This document shows, one piece after another, positions 8,966 through 17,510 of a stretch of DNA of 27,183 bases. A program made the translations under genes and the position numbers. Source of the DNA: an uncultured Bacilli bacterium (GTDB taxonomy: Bacteria; Bacillota_I; Bacilli_A; RF39; UBA660); assembly GCA_944364005.1 (NCBI GenBank), contig CALVVW010000013.1, forward strand, positions 1 through 27,183, given 5' to 3'. Each line of letters begins with the position of its first letter. Position 1 is the first letter of the stretch. The notes beneath the pieces are model-generated. The model ran no database searches and was not told the DNA's origin. It saw only the letters and a list, made by a program, of their open reading frames with translations.

Positions 8966-9409
8966 ATATTTTAATACTACCATTTAAAATTTTATCTATA
9001 ATTGCTTGTGCTCTTTTTTCCATATTAGGTAATTTATCTAAGGCAAAAAATTTTAATTCTTTACTTTCCTTATCTGATACTTTCACGGTTCCAGAATAAT
9101 TTTTTACTTTGAATAAAACAATTACTGTACACAATTTATCACCATTTGGATATTCAAAATAATAATCTTTGCCGGATAATACTGTAACTAATTCTAATTC
9201 TTCTGCACTAATACCAGCTTCTTCTTTCAACTCTCTTATTGCTGTTTCTTCGATAGTTTCATAGATTCACCAGGAATTCCCCAATTATTTGTATCCGTTC
9301 TTAGGTTCAATAAAATTTCATTTTTCTCATTAAATACTAGTGTTGTTGCTCCAAGACCTATTAACGGTTCATGTCCTACCTGTTTTCTTAAATTCATTAT
9401 GTATGCCAT
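8964..9409 (-). pseudogene. NUDIX hydrolase, frameshifted inside the NUDIX box
   Basis: Two frames together make one NUDIX protein. The first (from ATG at 9409, ribosome site AAGGAG) reads MAYIMNLRKQVGHEPLIGLG and continues to NNWGIPGESM, then runs into a stop at 9236. The second frame continues with ETIEETAIRELKEEAGI and a normal C-terminal half to 8964. The NUDIX box GX5EX7REUXEEXGU is therefore split: the codons expected between GESM and ETIEE (about ten bases, a length of 1 modulo 3) are missing, and the second glycine of PGG is now Glu. NUDIX proteins cleave nucleoside diphosphate derivatives. An intact relative is present at 25384-25980. The gene is almost certainly inactive. Confidence 0.85.
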
Positions 9410-9428
9410 TTCTATCTCCTTTCGGTTT

Positions 9429-10268
9429 CTATTCATTTATACCGTAAACTGACCTTTTTACTTTTTGATACGCTTTTTTCATAGGTTCGCTTCTATAATC
9501 TACTATTTTAGTTAATGCTTCATTATGTAATTTTTGCTTCTGAGTACTTAGCCTTTTACTATCCTCTATTATTTTTTTTAATCCATACAAAGTATCTATA
9601 GCATCTGCATCAAACACACTGTCGTTTAGTGATACCATAATATCATATTTTAACATTCTTATTGGTGATAAACCTATTTTATATATTTCTTCTTCTGTTA
9701 GATTTTTACCAAATTCTAGTAGGTCCTCTTGTCCTAAACATTGTAGTGCCTCATTAAATTCTAACAATTCTATTCCCTGATAATATTTTTCCTTTACTTT
9801 ATTCATCTCATTTTTCTTTTGTTCTAAGGCAAATTTAAAAGTTCTTAAATACTCTTTTTCGCTTTCATTATCACACCTTTTTATTCTTTTATTTAAATTT
9901 GTAATCTCTATATTTCTAATGTTATTAAAAAAAGGCGATAGAAAGGTTAAATCTGTACATATATGCCTTTCGCTAAAAAGCAACTGGCTCTCGCTCACTT
10001 TTTTCTCATAATAATAATTAAAATAAATTTCCATTAATTGTTGTATTGTAGGATCTGGACCTATTAAATAACTATTTATATCTAAACCTCTTGTTGCAAT
10101 AGTTTTATCATCCATATGTAATAAATCATCAAATTTCCATCCCAAATTCTTTATTCTTCTTTTTAGCTCTATTTCTGCACAATTTCTTATTATTGTGCTA
10201 TTTTTATCATTTAAAATAATTAATGATAATCCTGATATTGTTTGTTTTCTTAAATTTCTTATTTCCAT
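9429..10268 (-). CDS. Unknown protein, about 279-285 aa
   Basis: No family recognised. The protein looks soluble, alpha-helical and rich in charged residues, with a probable coiled-coil stretch around EITNLNKRIKRCDNESEKEY and on through KFALEQKKNEMNKVKEKYYQ. There is no signal peptide. The start shown is the ATG at 10268 with GGTGA nearby; in-frame TTG (10286) and GTG (10283) would add up to six residues, and a strong GGAGG lies further upstream than usual. The stop codon is 20 bases before the NUDIX pseudogene's ATG, so the two formed one transcript. Confidence 0.7.
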   Translation of the reverse strand: MEIRNLRKQTISGLSLIILNDKNSTIIRNCAEIELKRRIKNLGWKFDDLLHMDDKTIATRGLDINSYLIGPDPTIQQLMEIYFNYYYEKKVSESQLLFSERHICTDLTFLSPFFNNIRNIEITNLNKRIKRCDNESEKEYLRTFKFALEQKKNEMNKVKEKYYQGIELLEFNEALQCLGQEDLLEFGKNLTEEEIYKIGLSPIRMLKYDIMVSLNDSVFDADAIDTLYGLKKIIEDSKRLSTQKQKLHNEALTKIVDYRSEPMKKAYQKVKRSVYGINE

Positions 10269-10431
10269 ATTTAATTTCTTCACCAATCTATAGGAAAATT
10301 ATTCCTCCATTGATGCCTTTCAATTTGTCTTTTGTTATTTACTATCATACACCATAGTGATTAAAATTGCTATAAACTGCTTTACACATTTTATAATTTC
10401 ACCATTTATCTAATAGCACTATCATTATATC

Positions 10432-10460
10432 TTTACATTTTCTTACTTTTTTACTATACT
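10432..10460 (+). promoter_or_regulatory. Promoter of the 112-residue gene
   Basis: TTTACA (10432-10437), 17-base spacer, TATACT (10455-10460), close to sigma-A consensus; the start codon follows 28 bases later after AAGGAGGA. The 200-base divergent gap also holds a possible weak minus-strand -10 (TATGAT) for the 285-residue gene. Confidence 0.75.
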
Positions 10461-10488
10461 TAAAGAACACGGAAAAGGAGGAATATCT

Positions 10489-10827
10489 GTGAAGTCAACT
10501 GAAAAAGATTCAACTAGTGCTAATTATCAAGTATTACTAATTGACAGCGACCTTGATATTAATATACTTTTTTCTCTTTTACCAATGAAGGCAAAAGCAG
10601 AGTTATCTTTCATTCCTAATGATGAAAATATAGAGATGTATTTTGCTAGACAATCTATGAATTATCAGAAACAAGGAATTCACGCTTTATGTGTTTCTTG
10701 TGATCCAGCAAAATTAGTAGTTGCTAAAGATTTTCAAATGGATACTTGTTTTTTAAACAATGGAATCAATGATTTTTTAGATTTTGATAAAAATTATGAA
10801 ATACCAGTTAAAAAATTAATTAAATAA
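10489..10827 (+). CDS. Unknown small protein, 112 aa
   Basis: It starts at GTG 10489 with a strong ribosome site (AAGGAGGAATATCT). No family can be assigned with confidence. The hydrophobic strand followed by D19-S-D21 (VLLIDSDLD) and the later strand ALCVSCDPAKLVVAKDFQMD resemble the order of elements in HAD-fold proteins, but the DxD(G)T signature and the GDxxxD motif are absent, so this is a weak resemblance at best. The gene stands alone: consensus promoter before it, and a strong terminator starting at its stop codon. Confidence 0.75.
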   Translation: MKSTEKDSTSANYQVLLIDSDLDINILFSLLPMKAKAELSFIPNDENIEMYFARQSMNYQKQGIHALCVSCDPAKLVVAKDFQMDTCFLNNGINDFLDFDKNYEIPVKKLIK

Positions 10828-10859
10828 GACTTCTATTTATGATTTAGAAGTCTTTTTTT
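10826..10859 (+). terminator. Intrinsic terminator after the 112-residue gene
   Basis: Perfect 10-bp stem AAGACTTCTA / TAGAAGTCTT with a nine-base loop, merging into a run of seven T at 10853-10859. It begins in the stop codon. Confidence 0.92.
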
Positions 10860-10940
10860 GATATCATGTCATAGTTCTTACTATGTTCTTTTTCACTTTT
10901 TAGCAATATTTCGACATATTTTGCTTAATATGGTGTTACA

Positions 10941-11822
10941 ATGGTTAAAAGATTAGGTGATTGTATGGGTGAAGAAGAGTATAATAAAATCGTGCAAAGA
11001 ATAAGTTCTACTAATTTTTACCATTTTATGAATTATTATGATTTAACTTATGGAGAGTTACTAGGTATTATTGGTTATGGAGTTCATTCTGATGTTTCTA
11101 GGATGCGAAAAAATACTTTATATAAATTATTGCGTACTAAACAATGTATTTTAGAATTTACAGATTCTAAGATAGGGATTATGGCTGATGCTCATATCGG
11201 CAGTCCTTTCATGAGTTGGGATAAAATTAATAGGATGTATGACTTTTTCTTTGATAATGATATTTATACGGTTGTTCTACTTGGAGATTTATTTCATGGT
11301 CCTTCTTATAGTTGTAAAAACAGACCTAACCGAAGTATTACTCAATGTTATCAACAGTTTGTTGCGTGTGAAGATAATTATCCCAAGGGATTTCAGAATT
11401 TTATGTTACATGGTAATCATGAACAGAGATTTGAACAAGTTGGTATGGACTTATGGAACATGCTTGCTGTTAGAAGAAATGATTTTTTCTCTTTAGGTAT
11501 TGGTAGATGCTATGTTAAAATGAACGGATTTATTATTTCCTTAAACCATCCTGGTATTGAAGACCGTCTTCTTCCTCCTGAACTTCATTATGATATTGGT
11601 CTTTATGCCCATTATCATTATTTTTATCAAGGAAGCAAAAGAATTTATATTGGAACATGTAGTAATCTTGTGAATAGACCTCCATCTTCAAAGATAGATA
11701 ATCCTGGATTTGCTGTTTTGTCTGCTTGTGATGAGGATTTATGTGTTACAGCCTATGACTTATCTACAGATAATATCGAACCTTTATTTGCAAAGACATA
11801 TTCTAAGTCAAACAAAAGATAG
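10941..11822 (+). CDS. Calcineurin-like metallophosphoesterase
   Basis: All metal and catalytic motifs of the superfamily are visible: DAH (D83, H85), GD (D116), GNHE (N159, H160), H203 in SLNHPG, and AHYH (H224, H226). It should hydrolyse a phosphate mono- or diester with two metal ions; the substrate cannot be told. About 70 residues precede the catalytic core, with a helical segment (YDLTYGELLGIIGYGVHSDV) that might be a DNA- or partner-binding add-on. There is no signal peptide. The start shown is ATG 10941 (GGTG nearby); ATG 10965, preceded by AGGTGATTGT, is an equally good alternative giving 285 residues. The gene converges on the 847-residue gene with two bases between the stops. Confidence 0.85.
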   Translation: MVKRLGDCMGEEEYNKIVQRISSTNFYHFMNYYDLTYGELLGIIGYGVHSDVSRMRKNTLYKLLRTKQCILEFTDSKIGIMADAHIGSPFMSWDKINRMYDFFFDNDIYTVVLLGDLFHGPSYSCKNRPNRSITQCYQQFVACEDNYPKGFQNFMLHGNHEQRFEQVGMDLWNMLAVRRNDFFSLGIGRCYVKMNGFIISLNHPGIEDRLLPPELHYDIGLYAHYHYFYQGSKRIYIGTCSNLVNRPPSSKIDNPGFAVLSACDEDLCVTAYDLSTDNIEPLFAKTYSKSNKR

Positions 11823-11847
11823 GACTAAGCGTGTCCTACCTTTTTTT
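11820..11847 (+). terminator. Terminator of the phosphoesterase gene
   Basis: Stem TAGGAC / GTCCTA with loop TAAGCGT, then CC and seven T (11841-11847). It starts in the plus-strand stop codon and lies inside the last codons of the convergent minus-strand gene. Confidence 0.75.
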
Positions 11848-14368
11848 GATATGCTTTTAGTATTTTTTTGATACCCTTTTCATTGCTTTTTTCTAGACTA
11901 CTTGGAACATATTCATGTTGTTCATTCAATTTTTCTAACAATTCTTTTACTTCGGTTTCTGCTTCTTCTGGATTGTATCTATTCATTCCTATTCTGTGAA
12001 TTGTATTTAATAAATATATTCCTTCCTCAGTAGATGGATTTATTTCTATTCTGCTATCTGATGTTTTTGATGGAATGTAATATTTACTTTCTTGCTCATG
12101 CATTATATCAAATATCTGGTGTGCTTTTTTTCTTTCTATTTTATATAAATCTTGACAAATGGTATTATGATTTTTTAAAATTAGTTCTTCTATATTTGGT
12201 AAAGTACTTTGATATATAAAAGGAATTTTCTCACTTTCCAATTTTAATGAGATGATTTCTGATAAATAGCTTTCTATTATGTTTTTCATACTACTTTCTT
12301 GATATATATTTTCTTCATAATTCAGCTTATCTCTGATTAGACCTAACCAGTTTAAAAATTCCTTTAGTGTAGGTATTTCTCTATATTTGTCTAAATCTTG
12401 ACCGTTATAGTAGGCATCTATTTTTATATTAGCAGGGCTTATTTTTAAATTTTCAAGATTATTATTCATCTGAATCGTAGTTTCAAACATCATAGTTGGA
12501 TATTGTCTTTTAGCATTTAAAGTTGGCAACTGGGCATATCCGCATTCTAATTCTTTAGCAATATATTCATTATCATTTATTATTGTTGTTGTATCAAGTA
12601 CATGAATTCCCACCTTTTTGCTTCCATCTTGATTATAGGCTATTGAAAAAGCAAAAGGCTCTATTCCTTCTATTTGAAATGTTCTTACTGTATCAGTTGT
12701 TTTAAATTCAGGATACCCTTTTATAAGATTTCTAATTATACCATCATTAAGTAAATATTCATATATTTCTCCTCTTTGTTCATTGTCAAAGTATTGAACT
12801 CTATTATTTTGAATATTGCTCTTTTCATAGTTATTATCAAATATTTCTATTTCTTCTATATCTGTCAATACTTTTTCTGTACTTTGATAGCTCTTACCCT
12901 TGATATATTCTTTAAATTCTTCTATTCTTAGATAATATTTATCTTGCTCTTCTTTAGTTAATTCTACTTCTTTATTTATAAATAATTTTATTATTTCTTT
13001 ATAATATGCTGGTTCTATATAGTCAAATCCTTGATTTTGAAGTTTTAATTTATAATTTTTAATAAAGTTATCTAATACTAATAGAACAATGTGTTCTTTT
13101 CTTCTAGTGATTACTTTTTTTCTACCTTGGTCTTCTTGTTCTTTATATGTTGTTCTAGCTTTTGTAAATTCTTCTATTTCAAGTAACTTTTTGATATACT
13201 CGTAATTTCTATCATCTTGCATTAATTTATTTAATATATCATAGTAAACACTGGTATCCTCATCTTCTATTTCATAAAATACTGGTTTTATTCTTGTAAA
13301 TTCTTTTTCTATATTTTTTAAAAATGCTTTTCCCCAACGATTTTCTTCCTTATTAATATGTTTTCTCTTTTGTTTTATTACATCTATAGCTAAAATAGTT
13401 AGTTCTTCTAATTCATACTCTGGTAAATTTCGCATATGATTCAATAATTCTTTAACCTCTTCTGGAATAAATCGTACTGGCATATTACTATATTCTGATG
13501 TGTATTTACCTAATACTAATTTTCTTAAAATTCTTTGGAAGTCTTTTTCAATTTCATTTTTTGGTTCTATAAAATCATAATTTTCAATTAATTCTTCATT
13601 TGCTAATTCTGGATTTGTTAATAGTTTAATTTGCGCATTGTCTAACTCTTTTAGATGTATTATACACTCTAGGAGTTGATGACATTTTCTAAGCTCTGAT
13701 GTCATATCTTCTAGTTTTTCTTTTAAAGAAGAGTATTCTTCTTTATTCATTTGGGCACATATTAGTTTTTTTGAAGTAGGAAGTCCTTGTTTTATATTAC
13801 TATCTACAGCTACCATACGATAAATATTTTCAGTCATTTCTTTTTTATATGATTTTTGTTCTTGTAGTGCTTTCGTATAGATACTTTGCAATTCTCTTAG
13901 AATTGATAATCGTTCATTATAAAATCCTGTTTCTTTATATAATTGAAATTTTTCTTTTGCTTCATCTGATATCCAATAATTAATTAACTCTATGTCTGAA
14001 ATTGTTTTTTTTCTTCTTTCTTCTAATCTTGATTCTCTTGGTGTATCATTTGTAGTTCTTCTTTCTTCTACTGGTGCTGGTTGATTACGCATCCATCTAA
14101 ATTTTTCATCAATTTCTTTAATTTCTTTAAATTCTATTTGAGTTTCTAAAGCAAGTTCATCTTGACCCTTGTTTTTATAACTTCTGTTTTGTGCTCTGTT
14201 ACTTCTTTTCATCGCAATTAACGTTTTACTAATTTCCGATAATTTATCGTCAGTCAGTTCTTCTCCAAGTTGTCTTTCTAATTCTTGTAGACTTTCTACA
14301 TTCTTTATGTATGATATTGCTTCCTTAACTATTTCTATATACTCTTCTTTTCTTTTTCTCATATTCAC
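11825..14368 (-). CDS. Large unknown protein with divergent RNB (RNase II/R)-like C-terminal domain
   Basis: 847 residues, cytoplasmic-looking and highly charged. Residues 1-550 are mostly helical with coiled-coil stretches and match nothing I know. From about 565 to 800 the order of motifs recalls the RNB exoribonuclease domain: FAFSIAYNQDGSKKVGIHVLD (572-592) lines up with the RNB pattern DDAxSI-xDGxYxxGVHIAD, QYPTMMFETTIQMN with the following strand, and LESEKIPFIYQSTLPNIEEL (710-729) with GIPFLYRVHEPPDxEKL. The catalytic DxxxxxDxDD cluster is replaced (GIEPFAFS), and no TSPIRRYxD arginine motif is visible, so hydrolytic activity is unlikely. The start may be GTG 14368 or ATG 14362. It lies nine bases after the HAD gene and is probably co-transcribed with it. 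Family assignment is inference from motif order. Confidence 0.75.
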   Translation of the reverse strand: MNMRKRKEEYIEIVKEAISYIKNVESLQELERQLGEELTDDKLSEISKTLIAMKRSNRAQNRSYKNKGQDELALETQIEFKEIKEIDEKFRWMRNQPAPVEERRTTNDTPRESRLEERRKKTISDIELINYWISDEAKEKFQLYKETGFYNERLSILRELQSIYTKALQEQKSYKKEMTENIYRMVAVDSNIKQGLPTSKKLICAQMNKEEYSSLKEKLEDMTSELRKCHQLLECIIHLKELDNAQIKLLTNPELANEELIENYDFIEPKNEIEKDFQRILRKLVLGKYTSEYSNMPVRFIPEEVKELLNHMRNLPEYELEELTILAIDVIKQKRKHINKEENRWGKAFLKNIEKEFTRIKPVFYEIEDEDTSVYYDILNKLMQDDRNYEYIKKLLEIEEFTKARTTYKEQEDQGRKKVITRRKEHIVLLVLDNFIKNYKLKLQNQGFDYIEPAYYKEIIKLFINKEVELTKEEQDKYYLRIEEFKEYIKGKSYQSTEKVLTDIEEIEIFDNNYEKSNIQNNRVQYFDNEQRGEIYEYLLNDGIIRNLIKGYPEFKTTDTVRTFQIEGIEPFAFSIAYNQDGSKKVGIHVLDTTTIINDNEYIAKELECGYAQLPTLNAKRQYPTMMFETTIQMNNNLENLKISPANIKIDAYYNGQDLDKYREIPTLKEFLNWLGLIRDKLNYEENIYQESSMKNIIESYLSEIISLKLESEKIPFIYQSTLPNIEELILKNHNTICQDLYKIERKKAHQIFDIMHEQESKYYIPSKTSDSRIEINPSTEEGIYLLNTIHRIGMNRYNPEEAETEVKELLEKLNEQHEYVPSSLEKSNEKGIKKILKAYQKKVGHA

Positions 14369-14377
14369 CTGTTCCTT

Positions 14378-15175
14378 TTATTTCCTTATTAGTTTTTTTA
14401 CTAGAAATTTTTCTATTCCATCTTCATTATTAGAGGTTGTTATAGCGTTTGATTTTTCTTTTACTTCTGGTAGTGCATTCCCCATGGCGACACCTAAACC
14501 TACTCGTTCGATTACCTCTAAATCATTTAATCCATCTCCAAAAAATATCATTTCTTGTGTACTTATTCCTAAATTTTGTCCTAATGTTTCTAAGGTATTT
14601 GCTTTATTAATGTTTTTTGGATTAATAATTAGCCATTGATCATTACTATTTGAGTTTTGCATTATAAAGCAATTCACATTAGAAAATTTCCGGGTAATCA
14701 ACTGATAATTGGTATTGACATCTTCTCCTGTTTTTAGAAATATATTCATTCTGGCTATTTTTTCTTGTATATCTTCTACTTTATCTATTTGTGTTTTTTC
14801 TACAATAAATGGTAACAATTCACTTGTAAATTTATAAGCGTAATATTTTGTTCCTGAAATTAAATATATTTGTTTTGATATTTCTTCTACTTCTTGTATT
14901 ATTTTATTTGCTTCTTGATTAGTGATGTATCCCATCCATTCTTCTTGTTGTCTATCAACATCATAAATAGTTACTCCATTATTTACAATTACATGTGTAA
15001 AAATATCTATTGGGACTGCATTTATTGTATCTTCTAATGTCCTAGCGGTTGCACCTACTATTTTGTAACCTTCTCTTTTTAAACTTCTTAATATCTCTTC
15101 GGTTTTTGGTAATACTTTTTTATCATCCGTTAGTAAAGTACCATCAAAATCCATTGCAATTAACTTATATCCCAT
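14378..15175 (-). CDS. Cof-type HAD-IIB phosphatase
   Basis: Sugar-phosphate or phospho-metabolite phosphatase of the HAD superfamily, Cof subfamily. Motif I is DFDGT (D9, D11), motif II GATAR (T43), motif III K191 in NKANTLETL, and motif IV GDGLND (213-218). The cap region lies between residues 85 and 185. At 265 residues it has the usual family length. The ATG follows AAAGGAAGTAGT. It is the first gene of a two-gene unit with the 847-residue protein, behind a good promoter. Cof-like proteins are promiscuous and the substrate cannot be read from sequence. Confidence 0.92.
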   Translation of the reverse strand: MGYKLIAMDFDGTLLTDDKKVLPKTEEILRSLKREGYKIVGATARTLEDTINAVPIDIFTHVIVNNGVTIYDVDRQQEEWMGYITNQEANKIIQEVEEISKQIYLISGTKYYAYKFTSELLPFIVEKTQIDKVEDIQEKIARMNIFLKTGEDVNTNYQLITRKFSNVNCFIMQNSNSNDQWLIINPKNINKANTLETLGQNLGISTQEMIFFGDGLNDLEVIERVGLGVAMGNALPEVKEKSNAITTSNNEDGIEKFLVKKLIRK

Positions 15176-15196
15176 ACTACTTCCTTTCTTGTCTTT

Positions 15197-15225
15197 ATCA
15201 TACTATTTCATTTGTTAAAATACAA
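15197..15225 (-). promoter_or_regulatory. Promoter of the HAD gene unit
   Basis: Minus strand TTGTAT (15220-15225), 17-base spacer, TATGAT (15197-15202); the HAD ATG follows 21 bases downstream. Confidence 0.7.
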
Positions 15226-15244
15226 TCTTTTATTTTAAAATAAT

Positions 15245-15273
15245 AAAAAAAAGAAATAGAATTCTTCTATTTC
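15245..15273 (-). terminator. Terminator of the DUF2975/XRE/DUF4173 operon
   Basis: Minus strand stem GAAATAGA / TCTATTTC with a five-base loop, followed by eight T. The stop codon TAG lies in the 5' arm. Confidence 0.88.
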
Positions 15274-16685
15274 AATTTTTTTATACATTCTCTTGCTTGA
15301 TACTTAGCTAGATTCCATTCTCTAAAGTCTTGGGTTTCAAAATCTCTTTTTTGTAAATATTTTTTTAATAACTTTTTTGCATCTTTATCTTTTACTTCTT
15401 CTAAGAAATCTACTAATTCTGGAATGTTATCAGCATGATTATTCATTAGATAGTAAATATCAATATCATTTTTCTTTTGATATCTATCAATATTTCTTAT
15501 GGCTATTACTTTATCTATATTTATATAATTGATAATTACATATACTGTAATTATGATTATCATATAACTTTTTACAATATTAAATTTATCTTTTATAATA
15601 TAGATAATTGTTGGTATTAAACAAATTGTTTCAGTAAATAAGCTGATGTATACTAATAACCTTAATAAAGTATAACCAAATTCTTGTTCATATAAATACA
15701 TTCTAATAAAAGATGAAATTATAATTATAAATGTTAGAAATACTAATAGTATCGATAAAACTTTTATTGTTTTATTTTCTTTTTTGTTATCATACTTTTT
15801 CGTATATAAGATTACACACAGATTTATTAGGGATACAATCATTAATTGGAAGAAGCCTTGTCTTGCATATTCAGCATAAGTAATTGTTGATCCTACAGAA
15901 TGAAGTAGTAAAGATTTTATTTGTATTATATCAAAAATAATATAGATAATATTTAATACTATTAATAATAATTTGATTGTATCAGTTTCTTTCTTTTTTT
16001 CTTTTGTGACTCCTTCTCCATCGCGCTCTTCTTCTTGATAGTTAGAAAGTAAATATAATAATAATGCTGAACAATAGATAAAGAATGCTATTATCATTAA
16101 TACTCTGGCGATAATATTTCCGAATCTTAGATGATGGAATGCTTTAGTTGGTATGTTTAATATATATGATATTAAATCATTAAAAATCATATCTGCTGAT
16201 GATAATAGAATAAGTACTACTATTATCACTGGTAGAATAATTAAAATAGATTTTAGTTTCTTTTTCCATTCTTTCTTTAAATGTATTTTTTTATCTATTC
16301 CTTTTTTTACTTTCGTAAATACTTCACCAATATATTCTAATGGATTTAGTATTATACAAAATCCGTCACCTATTAAATCTATTACTTTAAAAGTAGGTCT
16401 TATTGTCATAATAAATAGTAAAATTATTAATATGGTTATTACTATAGAATTTACTATTTTGAAAAATAAGCTATCAAAAACAAAATAAGTTAATGATAAT
16501 AAAAATATTGGTATTAATAGAATTAGACCTTTTTTATTATTTATTTTATTATTCTTTTTTAATATTTTATAAATTATCCATATTAACGGAATATTAAACA
16601 ATATTACCGATAAACCTAGTTTTGTTCCATAATACATAATACAAAACCAGATTGCTAATAAAAAAATATATATAAAATTAACCAT
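15267..16685 (-). CDS. Polytopic membrane protein, DUF4173/DUF4153-like
   Basis: About 472 residues with at least ten membrane helices and a soluble C-terminal tail of about 75 residues. Features of the DUF4173 family that I recognise are TYAEYARQGFFQLMIVSLIN in the middle, IISSFIRMYLYEQEFGYTLLR after it, and a tail ending FREWNLAKYQARE. The function of the family is unknown. The start chosen is ATG 16685, preceded by AAAGGG nine bases upstream; it overlaps the XRE gene by eight bases (ATGGTTAA). In-frame ATGs at 16694 and 16703 have no ribosome site. Position after a DUF2975 protein and a small regulator suggests a membrane-associated regulatory or stress module, but that is inferred from context. 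Confidence 0.8.
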   Translation of the reverse strand: MVNFIYIFLLAIWFCIMYYGTKLGLSVILFNIPLIWIIYKILKKNNKINNKKGLILLIPIFLLSLTYFVFDSLFFKIVNSIVITILIILLFIMTIRPTFKVIDLIGDGFCIILNPLEYIGEVFTKVKKGIDKKIHLKKEWKKKLKSILIILPVIIVVLILLSSADMIFNDLISYILNIPTKAFHHLRFGNIIARVLMIIAFFIYCSALLLYLLSNYQEEERDGEGVTKEKKKETDTIKLLLIVLNIIYIIFDIIQIKSLLLHSVGSTITYAEYARQGFFQLMIVSLINLCVILYTKKYDNKKENKTIKVLSILLVFLTFIIIISSFIRMYLYEQEFGYTLLRLLVYISLFTETICLIPTIIYIIKDKFNIVKSYMIIIITVYVIINYINIDKVIAIRNIDRYQKKNDIDIYYLMNNHADNIPELVDFLEEVKDKDAKKLLKKYLQKRDFETQDFREWNLAKYQARECIKKLK

Positions 16686-16896
16686 GTTCTTCATCCCTTT
16701 CATAATCTAGAATATCTCCTGGTTTACAATCTAGTACTTCACAAATTTTATTTAACGTAGAAAATCTAATTGCCTTTCCTTTATTTGTTTTTAATATCGA
16801 AAGATTTGCCTGTGTAATTCCTAGCTTTTCTGCTAATTCCTGAGATGATATTTTTCTTTTAGCCATCATTACATCTAAATTTACAATTATTGCCAT
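16678..16896 (-). CDS. Small XRE-family transcriptional regulator
   Basis: 72 residues that are almost only a Cro/CI helix-turn-helix domain: SSQELAEKLGITQANLSILK (17-36) contains the two helices, followed by the typical FSTLNKICEVLDCKPGDIL. This is the YozG/YdzF-like short type often found next to DUF2975 membrane proteins. It starts eight bases after the DUF2975 stop, with AGGAGG as ribosome site. It probably represses its own operon; AT-rich palindromes lie in that promoter. The membrane neighbours may control its activity. Confidence 0.92.
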   Translation of the reverse strand: MAIIVNLDVMMAKRKISSQELAEKLGITQANLSILKTNKGKAIRFSTLNKICEVLDCKPGDILDYERDEEHG

Positions 16897-16904
16897 ACTA
16901 CCTC

Positions 16905-17372
16905 CTATATTGTTAAATCATTTTCTTCTTTATATTCAGTTGCCTGTCTAAACAGTTCACTTAATAAGTATAAGGCAATTCCTACTCCTGTAAATAAAAT
17001 TGTGAAGAAAGTTAAAGATATTTTTAACGTTAAAGTATATACAGGATAGATAAAGATTGATAATAATAATGCTAAAAATATGATAATGCCGATGATAAAA
17101 CTAATCCACATTGTCTGTTTTAGACATTTTACCATAGTCATTGTAAAAGGGTTTTCAATTTTTAACTGGTTAAATAATCTTATAAATTGATATACTAATA
17201 TTAAGAATAAAATTCCACATGGATAGATTAAAAATACTAATAAATCAAATTTAATATTTAGTACCTCTAGTATTTTCCATAAAGCAAGTAATAATATAAT
17301 TCCTATTCCTATACATATTTTTAATAATAAACTGATTACTGTCGCGATTGTTTTGGTTTTATTTTTTTGCAT
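16905..17372 (-). CDS. DUF2975 family membrane protein
   Basis: 155 residues with four predicted membrane helices (about 12-32, 42-62, 85-110 and 118-143). The motif KIENPFTMTMVKCLKQTMWISF between helices 2 and 3 is characteristic of DUF2975. The family has no proven function, but it is very often encoded directly before a short XRE regulator, as here. First gene of the operon; the ATG follows AAGGAGGAAAAATT. Confidence 0.88.
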   Translation of the reverse strand: MQKNKTKTIATVISLLLKICIGIGIILLLALWKILEVLNIKFDLLVFLIYPCGILFLILVYQFIRLFNQLKIENPFTMTMVKCLKQTMWISFIIGIIIFLALLLSIFIYPVYTLTLKISLTFFTILFTGVGIALYLLSELFRQATEYKEENDLTI

Positions 17373-17394
17373 AATTTTTCCTCCTTTTGATATT

Positions 17395-17422
17395 ATTATA
17401 TTCCTAATATATTAAAAGTCAA
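17395..17422 (-). promoter_or_regulatory. Promoter and candidate operator of the DUF2975/XRE operon
   Basis: Minus strand TTGACT (17417-17422), 16-base spacer, TATAAT (17395-17400). Two copies of the palindrome AATATATT, at 17406-17413 (in the spacer) and 17421-17428 (over the -35), are candidate binding sites for the XRE protein of the same operon. Confidence 0.7.
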
Positions 17423-17481
17423 TATATTTTTATTGTTTTACGATAAATTATTCTTGATTTACAACAAATATATTTTTTTAC

Positions 17482-17510
17482 AAAAAAAAGAAACTGATTC
17501 ACAGTTTCTT
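17482..17510 (-). terminator. Terminator of the ftsE-ftsX-M23 peptidase operon
   Basis: Minus strand AAGAAACTG / CAGTTTCTT, 9-bp perfect stem with a five-base loop, running into a run of T. It begins at the stop codon of the M23 peptidase gene. Confidence 0.92.

Noticed and set aside
10268..10310. Hairpin AGGAA-TAATT-TTCCT over a distant GGAGG before the 285-residue gene as a translational switch
   Set aside because: Only five base pairs, and the gene has a closer GGTGA site; too weak to claim.
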